From: Strigomonas culicis
Lineage: Eukaryota > Euglenozoa > Kinetoplastea > Trypanosomatida > Trypanosomatidae
Length of the DNA: 11,405 nt
Direction: 5' to 3'
Assembly (NCBI GenBank): GCA_000482145.1
Contig: AUXH01000605.1
Location: 1-11,405, forward strand
The translations under genes were made by a program, and so were the position numbers. The stretch's first letter is position 1. Each line of letters begins with the position of its first letter. The notes under the pieces are model-generated. The model did no database searches, was not told the origin of the DNA, and saw only the letters and a program-made list of their open reading frames with translations. Below, piece by piece: positions 5,213 through 11,405 of the stretch.

Positions 5213-7123
5213 TCACCGCGCCGGACTCAGCAGCGGCCTCTCCGACGGTGAGTCCTCTCGCCGCATCGACAATCGCTCCGGCGTCGGGATCTCCAGCGAG
5301 CTCTCCCGGCGCAGTGGCGCGCGCGGCGTGAGGGTGAAGCTGTGCGTCTGGGTGTGCGGCAGCGAGTCGGGCTGTGCCGGCGGCAGCGGCGGCGACTGGG
5401 GCTGTGCCTGTGGCCGTGGCTGTGGCTGCGGCTGCGGGCGGGGCCGCCCGCCGTAGTGCGGCTCACGGCGCCGCTCCTCCGGGCTTCGCCAGATCGCCTT
5501 GGGTGACGGCTGCTCCCGGTACGGGGAGGTGCCGGTGAAATCGGTGGGGCTGTCCGGCCGCGGCCGGTGTGGCGCCGCGGCTGCCGGCGTGTACCGGCTC
5601 GGCCGTGCGTCCGCGCCGCTATAGTCGTGCGTGGCGATCCTGACAGCGGCCGCGGCGCCGCGCTGTCGCTCGGGGGTGTCGCGCTGTCGCTCGGGGGTGC
5701 TGGAGCCGTACGCGTGCGCGGCCGCAGCGGCGGCGGCGGCGGTGGCGGCCGCGCTGCTGCGGTGCCAGTTCTCGAAGATGGACCTCTGCCGCTCGGCGCT
5801 CGCCGCAGCGGTCGCAGCGTCGGGGGCCGCTGCCGCCGGCGCGCTCGTCGCCGGGGCGGCGGCGGCGGGCGGATGGTAGGCGGGCCGCTCCGCCACGTAG
5901 GGCTCGCGCAGCGGGGGGCGCGGGGCGGCGGAGGGGTAGGCGGCGACCGGCTCCTCCCCCGGCGCGGCGGCCGACAGCCGCTCGACCACCTGCCGGCTGG
6001 AGGACGTCAGCAGGTGCATGTTCTCCTCCTCCAGCAGCCGGATGCGCTGCTCGAACTGCTTCGCGGACTCGTAGTGGCACTGCATCTCGTGCGAGAGCCG
6101 CCGCGCGAGCTGGTCCTGCTGCCGCTGCGCGCGCGCCTGTAGTGCCTGCAGCTGCTGGACGAGGCCGCGCAGCAGGCCCTCCACCTCGGGGCTCACGCCC
6201 AGCGGCGCGAGCGACTCCGCGGGCGGCGCGGCCGCCGCCGCGGCAGGCGCGGTGAGGGTCACCGGGTTCGCGAGCCGGCGCCGCGCGCCGTCCAGCTGGC
6301 GCGCGAGCTCGGCGAGGCCGCGGAAGGACGCCTTCATGGCGTCGCAGGACCAGTCCAGCTGCGCCACGAGGCTGGGCGGCGCCGCCCGGCTGCCGCCGCG
6401 CGCGGCGGGCCGGCCGAGGGCGGAGTCCATCATGTGCGAAAGCACGCTGTCGCTCGGCGGGCTGCCGGCCCGCAGCTCGAGCGACGCCGGCACGCCGTCC
6501 TCCTCCAGGTGCCGCGCGCACTCGAAGACGCAGCGCGTCGCGAGCTCCAGCGCCTGCTGCAGCTCCGGCACGAGCTCGCGCGTCTGCTCCAGGGCCAGCA
6601 GCACGCGCGCCTGATCCAGCTGCAGCTCCGCCGAGCGCTGCTGTAACCCGTCCGCGACGAGCATCAGCAGGCGGCTGACGGTGCCGGGGTGCAGCGCGGC
6701 GGCCGGCGCGCCGCCCTCGTACATGCGGTCCTGCCGCTCCGCGCGCGTCGGCGCGTCTTCGAGGCCGATCGCCTCGAGCAGCCCCTCGAGCCCGTCCACA
6801 ACGGAGCGCCGCTCCTCCTGCTGCGTGCGCAGGAGAAAGAACACCTCGGAGCTCTGCGCGACTTGGTGGTCCCGCACGACACCGAGCAAGCGCTCTGCCA
6901 GCTCCTCGCAGCGCTGCCGCAGCGCCGCCACCTGCCGCGTCGCGCCGCTCGCCGTGTGCTGCTGCGATGTCAGCGCCGCGGCGGAGGACGCGGAGAGAGA
7001 CTCGAGCTGCCGCGCGAGATGGTCGCGCGCCGTCTGCGTCTGCAGAAGCTGATCGCGCAGACTGTCATTTTCCTGCTGCAGCGTCCGCAGCAGACTAGCG
7101 CTGTCCGGCGTGCCTCGCTTCAT
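5213..7123 (-). CDS. Coiled-coil protein with long disordered Ser/Thr-Pro-rich tail, function unknown
   Basis: I do not recognise this 636-residue protein. Heptad-like helices appear at about 8-47, 60-90 and 312-385. A helical middle region (about 90-290) contains V-F-F-L-L-R at 94-99 and an R-C-V-F-E-C-A-R segment at 197-204. From about 386 to the end it is low-complexity: poly-Ala stretches (419-441, 458-469), a tandem T-P-E-R-Q-R-D/G (476-489), a Pro-Gln/Pro-Arg tract (561-574), and about a dozen Ser-Pro or Thr-Pro pairs, among them 311, 476, 483, 525, 533, 540, 547, 600, 614, 625 and 633. These are candidate sites for proline-directed kinases. No membrane span or signal peptide is seen. 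The pattern suits a cytoskeleton- or basal-body-associated scaffold, but that is inference. A splice acceptor lies about 20 bases before the ATG, which supports the start. Confidence 0.87.
   Translation of the reverse strand: MKRGTPDSASLLRTLQQENDSLRDQLLQTQTARDHLARQLESLSASSAAALTSQQHTASGATRQVAALRQRCEELAERLLGVVRDHQVAQSSEVFFLLRTQQEERRSVVDGLEGLLEAIGLEDAPTRAERQDRMYEGGAPAAALHPGTVSRLLMLVADGLQQRSAELQLDQARVLLALEQTRELVPELQQALELATRCVFECARHLEEDGVPASLELRAGSPPSDSVLSHMMDSALGRPAARGGSRAAPPSLVAQLDWSCDAMKASFRGLAELARQLDGARRRLANPVTLTAPAAAAAAPPAESLAPLGVSPEVEGLLRGLVQQLQALQARAQRQQDQLARRLSHEMQCHYESAKQFEQRIRLLEEENMHLLTSSSRQVVERLSAAAPGEEPVAAYPSAAPRPPLREPYVAERPAYHPPAAAAPATSAPAAAAPDAATAAASAERQRSIFENWHRSSAAATAAAAAAAAHAYGSSTPERQRDTPERQRGAAAAVRIATHDYSGADARPSRYTPAAAAPHRPRPDSPTDFTGTSPYREQPSPKAIWRSPEERRREPHYGGRPRPQPQPQPRPQAQPQSPPLPPAQPDSLPHTQTHSFTLTPRAPLRRESSLEIPTPERLSMRREDSPSERPLLSPAR
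5390..5450 (-). repeat. Hexamer-like tract encoding Pro-Gln/Pro-Arg repeats
   Basis: An approximate 6-base period (variants of ctgtgg and ctgcgg on the plus strand) encodes alternating Pro-Gln and Pro-Arg dipeptides in the tail of the coiled-coil protein. It is an imperfect coding microsatellite. Confidence 0.6.
5661..5699 (-). repeat. 21-base tandem repeat, two copies, encoding T-P-E-R-Q-R-[D/G]
   Basis: The 18-base core cgctgtcgctcgggggtg occurs at 5661-5678 and 5682-5699, exactly 21 bases apart, and encodes consecutive Thr-Pro-Glu-Arg-Gln-Arg units. The identical core at nucleotide level suggests a recent duplication. Confidence 0.8.
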
Positions 7124-7564
7124 GTGGCGCCGCCGGTGTAGATCTAAAGGTAAGAAAGGTGTAACAAGAGCAAAAAAAAAGAAAAAAGATGAGTTTTATT
7201 TTTTGTGGGCAAGCTGTAATAATAATAATCAAAAGAACAATAATCTATGCTGACAGGGGTGCTTGTGCAGGTACAGGTACAAGGGGGGAAGGGGGTAACA
7301 ACAATATGCCGCACTGTTGTTAGAGCAGACCTGTAGTATAGACACAGCGAAAGAGAAAGAAATAGGAAAGAGAGAGAAAACGTGTACCACACAGCGCAGC
7401 AGATGCCCAAGAGTCATAAATGTATGATACCGCATCAATGGCAGAGGCAACGAAGGGTTCGCGCTTCGGTTCGCTCCAATAAGATTAGACCTACAACGAC
7501 CAGCACAACAACACCAACAAAGACCAGAAAAAAAAAACAGCTTTATTGTAGCTCGGCGGGTGCA
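7124..7564. other. Spacer between the PPR-like gene and the coiled-coil gene
   Basis: This AT-rich spacer should contain the 3' UTR of the PPR-like gene and the splice acceptor for the next gene. It has an AAT microsatellite at about 7217-7229, a second sense-strand pyrimidine tract at about 7347-7380, and A runs at 7171-7179 and 7529-7537. No gene or structured RNA recognised. Confidence 0.65.
7144..7192 (-). promoter_or_regulatory. Probable trans-splice acceptor for the 636-residue coiled-coil gene
   Basis: The minus strand shows a T-rich tract (TTTTTTCTTTTTTTTTGC), then C/T-rich sequence ending in CTTTAG, with AG at 7145-7144. This leaves a leader of about 20 bases before the ATG at 7123. 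Confidence 0.6.
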
Positions 7565-8353
7565 CTAACTAGACTCACCCTTGTACCGCTGCACCCACAG
7601 CTTGCCTAACTGATCAAACGTGCTCGCGAACTGCCGCGCCGCGGCGGCGCGGTCGCCCCCACCCTCCGCGAACATGACGCGGCCGAGCCACGGCTTGTTC
7701 TCCGGGATGAGCTGGCTGTCCACGCCGCGCAGCACAAAGTCGAGCGCGCGCTCGCTGATCGTGGTGCGGCCGCCCGCCTCGAACTCCGCGTGGAGGCGCT
7801 GCGCCCAGCCCTCCTCCTCCAGCCGCTGAAGCGAGTACAGCATCGCGTGGTAGGTCTCCATGCTCATCGCGACGTGCGCCCGGCGGAGGGCGTAGAAGAC
7901 GCCGAGGGCCTCCGGAAACGTGGCCGTCCGCGCGAAGAGGTGCTGCACGGTGCGGACGGACAGCTGCCGGCCCTGCCGCGCGCAGCAGGCGAGCACCGCC
8001 TCGAGCGGCGCCGTGTCGCCGCCGGCCGGCAGCGGCACGCACAGCAGCAGCAGCCGGTCGAGCGCGTCGCCGAGGCCGCGGCAGACGTCGGCCTCGCGCG
8101 GCGTGCTGGGGTCGATCTGGTACTTGGCCAGCAGTGTCGCCACGGCGGCCGACCGCGCGGCCTCGTCGGCGCTGCTCGCCCACAGGTCATAGATCTCGCG
8201 GCGCGCGGCGGGGGCCAGGTCCATGGCGGACGCGGCGCTGCTCTGGTGCGGCTGGCTGTCGGTGGCCGGGCCGCCGCTCCAGCGGCGCGCCGCTAGGTGG
8301 GCGCGGGGGAGCGTGGCCACGGCCGGCAGACAGGCAGCGAGGCCGCGACGCAT
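7565..8353 (-). CDS. Putative mitochondrial PPR-like helical-repeat protein
   Basis: This encodes 262 residues from ATG at 8353 to TAG at 7567-7565. The N-terminus (about 1-26) is Arg/Ala/Leu-rich with no acidic residue, like a mitochondrial presequence, with A-R-R-W-S at 22-26 as a plausible cleavage region. The rest is mostly helical. Residues about 131-165, 166-200 and 201 onward form pairs of helices with spacing like pentatricopeptide repeats: P-E-A-L-G-V-F-Y-A-L-R-R at 147-158, then T-Y-H-A-M-L-Y-S-L at 167-175. PPR proteins bind organellar RNA, and kinetoplastids have many in mitochondrial ribosomes and RNA-processing complexes, so a role there is plausible but inferred. An internal Met at 44 would lose the presequence, so the upstream start is preferred. 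The repeats are weak, so another alpha-solenoid mitochondrial protein is possible. Confidence 0.78.
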   Translation of the reverse strand: MRRGLAACLPAVATLPRAHLAARRWSGGPATDSQPHQSSAASAMDLAPAARREIYDLWASSADEAARSAAVATLLAKYQIDPSTPREADVCRGLGDALDRLLLLCVPLPAGGDTAPLEAVLACCARQGRQLSVRTVQHLFARTATFPEALGVFYALRRAHVAMSMETYHAMLYSLQRLEEEGWAQRLHAEFEAGGRTTISERALDFVLRGVDSQLIPENKPWLGRVMFAEGGGDRAAAARQFASTFDQLGKLWVQRYKGESS

Positions 8354-8398
8354 GCTAACAATGGATACGCACAGGATGTGAAGAAAAAAGATATATAG

Positions 8399-8445
8399 CT
8401 ATGCCAGTAGGAAATGAAGAGAGGAAGAGGAAAGAAAGAACAATA
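8399..8445 (-). promoter_or_regulatory. Probable trans-splice acceptor for the PPR-like gene
   Basis: On the minus strand a long C/T tract (complement of 8411-8440) is followed by CTACTGGCATAG, with AG at 8400-8399, giving a leader of about 45 bases. A closer AG at 8356-8355 follows a second short pyrimidine tract but would leave only one base before the ATG. Confidence 0.5.
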
Positions 8446-8532
8446 ACCCGCTTCGCAATTCTTGGGTCTGTGTGTGGTGCAGAGAGAGTCGATGATTTAG
8501 TGTACCTCTTTTGTTTTCCTGCCAGTGTGGAT

Positions 8533-8551
8533 GTGGCGGCTGTAGCGCCAC
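8533..8551. other. Perfect GC-rich hairpin in spacer
   Basis: GTGGCG at 8533-8538 and CGCCAC at 8546-8551 form a 6-bp stem around the 7-base loop GCTGTAG. It lies in otherwise AT-rich spacer. In the sense (minus) transcript it would fall between two coding regions and could be a 3' UTR element or chance. Confidence 0.35.
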
Positions 8552-9068
8552 TTGAGGGAATGTGAAATTAATTAAGAATTATAATTTAAAAAACAAAAAC
8601 AAACAGTTTAGTGTGTACACTTAGATGCATCTTTAGGTCCCTTCTTTTTCTTTCTTTTTTTCTTTGAATTGTTTTTTTTTTTTTTAAAGGACTGGCAGAG
8701 TGAAGTATGAAAAAAAAAAAAGCTTTCTTCTGCTACTCTTTTTCTTTTTGCATATACAATAGTATTTAGATTAGATTTCTTAAAGTACTTTTTAAGCTAT
8801 AATGTATGTACTTTAATGTATTAACGATAACAAAATAAACAAAAAGAAAACCAAAAGGGGGCCTTCAATAATCTTTTTCTGTGAATAGCAACCAACAAGC
8901 CAATAAGCAAACAACTCTTTTTTTTTTCTTTTAGTTTGTAGATTCTTTTTTCTTCTTTAAATCACAATCATCACGTGATTGGTTCATCATTTTGTTGCAT
9001 CGTTGTTTCTGCATCGTCTTGTTCTTGCTGTGTGCCGCACTGCCGCCGCTATAGTTCGACCTCCACAC

Positions 9069-10958
9069 TTAGAAGCCACCGAGACTGTCCTCGATGTTGG
9101 GGTTGCCCAGCCACGGGATGATGTCCGTGATGGCCATCATGAGTGAGTAGAAGGCGGGCAGCAGTATGGCGCGGATGGGGAAGGCGAGGGAGTAGACGCC
9201 GTAGCCCACCGTCGCGACGACGGCCGCGCGCTCCCAGAAGCGGCGGCGGCGCGCTGAGCCGGCGGGGTCGCGCTTGCTGCTGCTGCCGCTGCTCTCGGCG
9301 ACGGGGCCGCGCTTCGCGGTGCTGAGCGCGTTGAGCCGCGCGGCCGAGTTCGACACGCGCGCCGCCTCGTCCGCCGGGCGACGCGCGACCGTGCCGGGCT
9401 GCTGCCGCGCGCCGGCGGAGGACGTCGCGGCGGCCGCCGCAGCAGCAGGCGCGGCGGGCGCGGCCGCGCCGCCGGCCTTCTCCTCCATGCGGAGGTTCTC
9501 TAGCATCATGGGGATCTGCGGCGCGCGCTGCAGGATCTGCGGCTGCGCGGTCACCGCGCCGTCGAGGTAGAACTTGGCCTGCTCGTAGGACTTGCTGACG
9601 CCGTGCTCGCCCTTGATGTACATGCAGCCCTTCACGAAGAGCGCGGAGCCGCAGCCGCGGTCGATCGCCTTGTCGAGCCACGCGTGGTACTTGGTCATGT
9701 CCTTCTGCGCCTCCATATCCTCGTCGGACATCATGGAGGTCGAGGTGGAGCCGCGCAGCCACAGCTGGGCGAGCGAGAGCATCGCGTTGACGCTTCCCTG
9801 GCGCGCCGCACGCTGGTAGAAGTGCAGCGCCGCGGGGAAGATGGGCAGGAAGTGGCGCGCGCCCTCGTCGTAGAGCTCGCCCACCTTCTGGTTCGCTGTC
9901 GCGCTCAGGTCGTCGTCGTCGAGCGCGCGCTGCAGCAGCATGTACGCGCCGCGCGGCGAGCCGAGCTGGCTGTAAATGTCGTAGAGCAGCACGATGCTCT
10001 GGTCGTGCCTATGGTGGATGGCCGCGAGCCGCAGGCTGTGCAGCGCGGCGTGGATGTCCGTCTGGAACTGCTGCAGGCCGTGCGCCATGAGCTGCGTCGC
10101 CGTGAGCGCCTTCTCCTCCTCCGACCGGAACTCCTCCGTCTCCTCGCTGCCCTTCTCGCCAATGTTCACGCGTGCCTTCTGCAGGTCCAGCAGGGTGCAC
10201 TGCACGAGGTTCGACAGGCTGCTCGGCTTGGCGCGCAGCGCGCGGATCTGGTCGTGCAGCCGCAGCATCTCCTCTAAAATGTCCTTGCGCTTCAGTGCGC
10301 TCTCCCGCGCCTCCGGCTCGCCGCCCTCCAGCTCGAGCTCCGCGGTGACCTCCTTCAGCTTGTTCGCGATCTCCTCCGTCTCGCTCTTGTAGTTCTGCAG
10401 CTCCGCCTTGATGTAGGCCGCGTAGCCGAGCGGCGGCGCCGCGTCGTCCGCATCCGCCGCCTTCACCTCCTTCGCTGCCTGGTCCAGCAGCTTGTCAAGG
10501 TCGTCGTCGTCGTCGTCCGCGGCCGCGGCGTCCGGCTTCGCGTCCGTCTCCTCGCCGTCGGCGGTGACCGGCGGCAGCGGCGGCAGCTGCGACGCGAACA
10601 TGCGGTTCATCTCCTCGAGCGTGACGAACAGCGGGTCGTCCACCTTGAGGGGCAGCTCCAGCAGGCTGGACCAGCTCGCGGCCGTCTTCTTCTCGGCCGC
10701 GACCACAAGCAGGTCGCTGTTCTCCACGTGCCACTCGATCTCGTCGGCGATGGGGGCGTAGAGGCGCCACTGGAGGAGGCAGGTGTCGCCGTGGCCCACG
10801 GACAGCACCGTGCCGCTGCCCTTCACCACGACCTTCAGGTCGCGCGGGCGGATGCCTTCGAGGACGAGCGGGATGCGCAGCTCGAGGCTCTTGTCATCGT
10901 CGCCGGCGCCCTGCGTCCAGCGGGTCTTGCCAATCGATTCGGTCTCAGGGATGCTCAT
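9069..10958 (-). CDS. CS/p23-domain and Sel1/TPR-like repeat protein with C-terminal membrane segment
   Basis: The 629-residue frame starts at ATG 10958. The frame extends upstream only to a GTG, which is not a normal eukaryotic start. Residues about 12-100 resemble a CS (p23/Sgt1/NudC) beta-sandwich: T-R-W-T-Q early, then alternating strands through I-E-W-H-V-E and a late A-S-W-S-S-L-L. CS domains commonly serve Hsp90 cochaperones. Next come an acidic linker with six Asp (148-153), a likely coiled coil (about 185-245), and helical repeats at about 320-345, 365-400 and 425-470 of Sel1/TPR character (A-L-H-F-Y-Q-R-A-A-R-Q-G-S-V-N-A-M at 377-393). An Ala/Pro tract (496-511) and an R-R-R-R stretch (570-573) precede hydrophobic segments at about 578-600 and 600-616, so it is probably C-terminally anchored with the CS domain in the cytosol. 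A role in chaperone-linked membrane protein quality control is inference. Domain calls are by eye. Confidence 0.82.
   Translation of the reverse strand: MSIPETESIGKTRWTQGAGDDDKSLELRIPLVLEGIRPRDLKVVVKGSGTVLSVGHGDTCLLQWRLYAPIADEIEWHVENSDLLVVAAEKKTAASWSSLLELPLKVDDPLFVTLEEMNRMFASQLPPLPPVTADGEETDAKPDAAAADDDDDDLDKLLDQAAKEVKAADADDAAPPLGYAAYIKAELQNYKSETEEIANKLKEVTAELELEGGEPEARESALKRKDILEEMLRLHDQIRALRAKPSSLSNLVQCTLLDLQKARVNIGEKGSEETEEFRSEEEKALTATQLMAHGLQQFQTDIHAALHSLRLAAIHHRHDQSIVLLYDIYSQLGSPRGAYMLLQRALDDDDLSATANQKVGELYDEGARHFLPIFPAALHFYQRAARQGSVNAMLSLAQLWLRGSTSTSMMSDEDMEAQKDMTKYHAWLDKAIDRGCGSALFVKGCMYIKGEHGVSKSYEQAKFYLDGAVTAQPQILQRAPQIPMMLENLRMEEKAGGAAAPAAPAAAAAAATSSAGARQQPGTVARRPADEAARVSNSAARLNALSTAKRGPVAESSGSSSKRDPAGSARRRRFWERAAVVATVGYGVYSLAFPIRAILLPAFYSLMMAITDIIPWLGNPNIEDSLGGF
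10494..10520 (-). repeat. Trinucleotide run encoding poly-Asp
   Basis: A gtc-repeat on the plus strand encodes consecutive Asp codons (GAC) in the acidic linker after the CS-like domain. It is a coding microsatellite with likely length variation. Confidence 0.7.
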
Positions 10959-11030
10959 GTGACGGACCAAAGGGGATGATATGCAGTACACAGTCGCGTA
11001 GACAGATGGGGAAACAATCGTACAATGAAC

Positions 11031-11092
11031 CTTTACGAAGAGGTAGCAAAAGAGGAGAAGGGGAGAGAGTCAAAGATGAAGCCAAAAAAAGA
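11031..11092 (-). promoter_or_regulatory. Probable trans-splice acceptor for the CS-Sel1 gene
   Basis: The minus strand carries CTCTCTCCCCTTCTCCTC and further C/T-rich sequence, then CGTAAAG, with AG at 11032-11031. This gives a leader of about 72 bases before the ATG at 10958. Confidence 0.5.
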
Positions 11093-11371
11093 GGTGATGG
11101 GGACACTCAATGCAACACTTTCTCTCTTCATCGCTCTGCTGCAACGGTAGCACTATTGAGACCACACAGGTACACGCCAATTGAGGGAAAGATCCATTAC
11201 AATGCTTACAAAAATACAATAGTCGTCATTCGTTTTAAGTATTAATCAAAAACAAACCCGCAAAAAAAAAGGCAAGAAAAGAGAAGCTGGAGAAAAACGA
11301 TAAGGAGGAGAAAACAAAAAACAAAAGAAGTCTCACGCATCTCCTCTTTCTGTTGTTGCTTTCATGTCTCG

Positions 11372-11376
<5 letters not shown>

Positions 11377-11405
<29 letters not shown>
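11377..11405. repeat. (TC)n microsatellite running off the window
   Basis: At least fourteen TC units end the window. With the preceding C/T-rich sequence from about 11339 they form a plus-strand pyrimidine tract of about 65 bases, which could be a splice signal for a plus-strand gene beyond the edge, or simple repeat only. Confidence 0.9.

Larger units (their letters stand above)
8354..9068. other. Longest spacer: between the CS-Sel1 gene and the PPR-like gene
   Basis: This 715-base spacer has no credible ORF. It should carry the 3' UTR of the CS-Sel1 gene and the splice acceptor of the PPR-like gene. Bases about 8570-8960 are very AT-rich, with runs of T at 8671-8684 and 8921-8929 and of A at 8710-8720. 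Pyrimidine tracts occur on the plus strand too (about 8640-8685, 8920-8960). A GC-rich hairpin at 8533-8551 is listed separately. No RNA gene recognised. Confidence 0.65.
10959..11405. other. Upstream spacer of the CS-Sel1 gene, to the window edge
   Basis: The spacer has purine tracts on the plus strand at 11035-11100 and 11260-11330, suiting minus-strand splicing. It then switches to a plus-strand pyrimidine tract from about 11339 to the edge. A short plus-strand open frame at 10976-11245 is a composition artefact. No RNA gene recognised. Confidence 0.6.

Noticed and set aside
10959..10991. N-terminal extension of the CS-Sel1 protein by 11 residues to 10991
   Set aside because: The extension begins with GTG, which is not expected as a start codon for a nuclear eukaryotic gene. 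The first ATG in frame is at 10958.

Overview
This window looks like nuclear DNA of a kinetoplastid protist, probably a trypanosomatid. All six protein genes lie on the minus strand, head to tail, with no introns. Each gene is preceded, in the sense direction, by a long pyrimidine tract and then an AG. That is the layout of a polycistronic unit resolved by spliced-leader trans-splicing. Coding regions are very GC-rich, while the spacers are AT-rich with many A, T and AG/CT runs, so gene borders are sharp. The small ribosomal protein uS14/RPS29 confirms a eukaryote. No tRNA, rRNA, transposon, CRISPR array or bacterial-type operon signal was recognised. The species cannot be named from this sequence alone.

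Layout in transcription order, right to left. First, 10958-9069 encodes a 629-residue protein with an N-terminal CS/p23-like domain, an acidic linker, a coiled coil, Sel1/TPR-like helical repeats and a hydrophobic C-terminus. Next, 8353-7565 encodes a 262-residue protein with a likely mitochondrial presequence and PPR-like helices. Next, 7123-5213 encodes a 636-residue coiled-coil protein with a long disordered, Ser-Pro/Thr-Pro-rich tail. Next, 4990-2180 encodes a 936-residue type II membrane protein of glycoside hydrolase family 63 (ER glucosidase I family). Next, 1554-1381 encodes RPS29 (57 residues). Last, 793 to the left edge encodes the first 264 residues of a highly charged Glu/Lys/Arg-rich helical protein that continues outside the window.

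The genes share no obvious pathway (cochaperone-like membrane protein, mitochondrial protein, probable cytoskeletal protein, N-glycan processing, translation), as is normal in kinetoplastid gene clusters. The most interesting points are these. The GH63 protein has Pro where the family's catalytic general-acid Asp is expected. A glucosidase I-family gene sits in a lineage whose studied members transfer unglucosylated N-glycans. The CS-Sel1-membrane domain combination is unusual. A 102-nt GC-rich island bounded by a perfect 7-nt inverted repeat lies in the RPS29 downstream spacer and may be a structured RNA.
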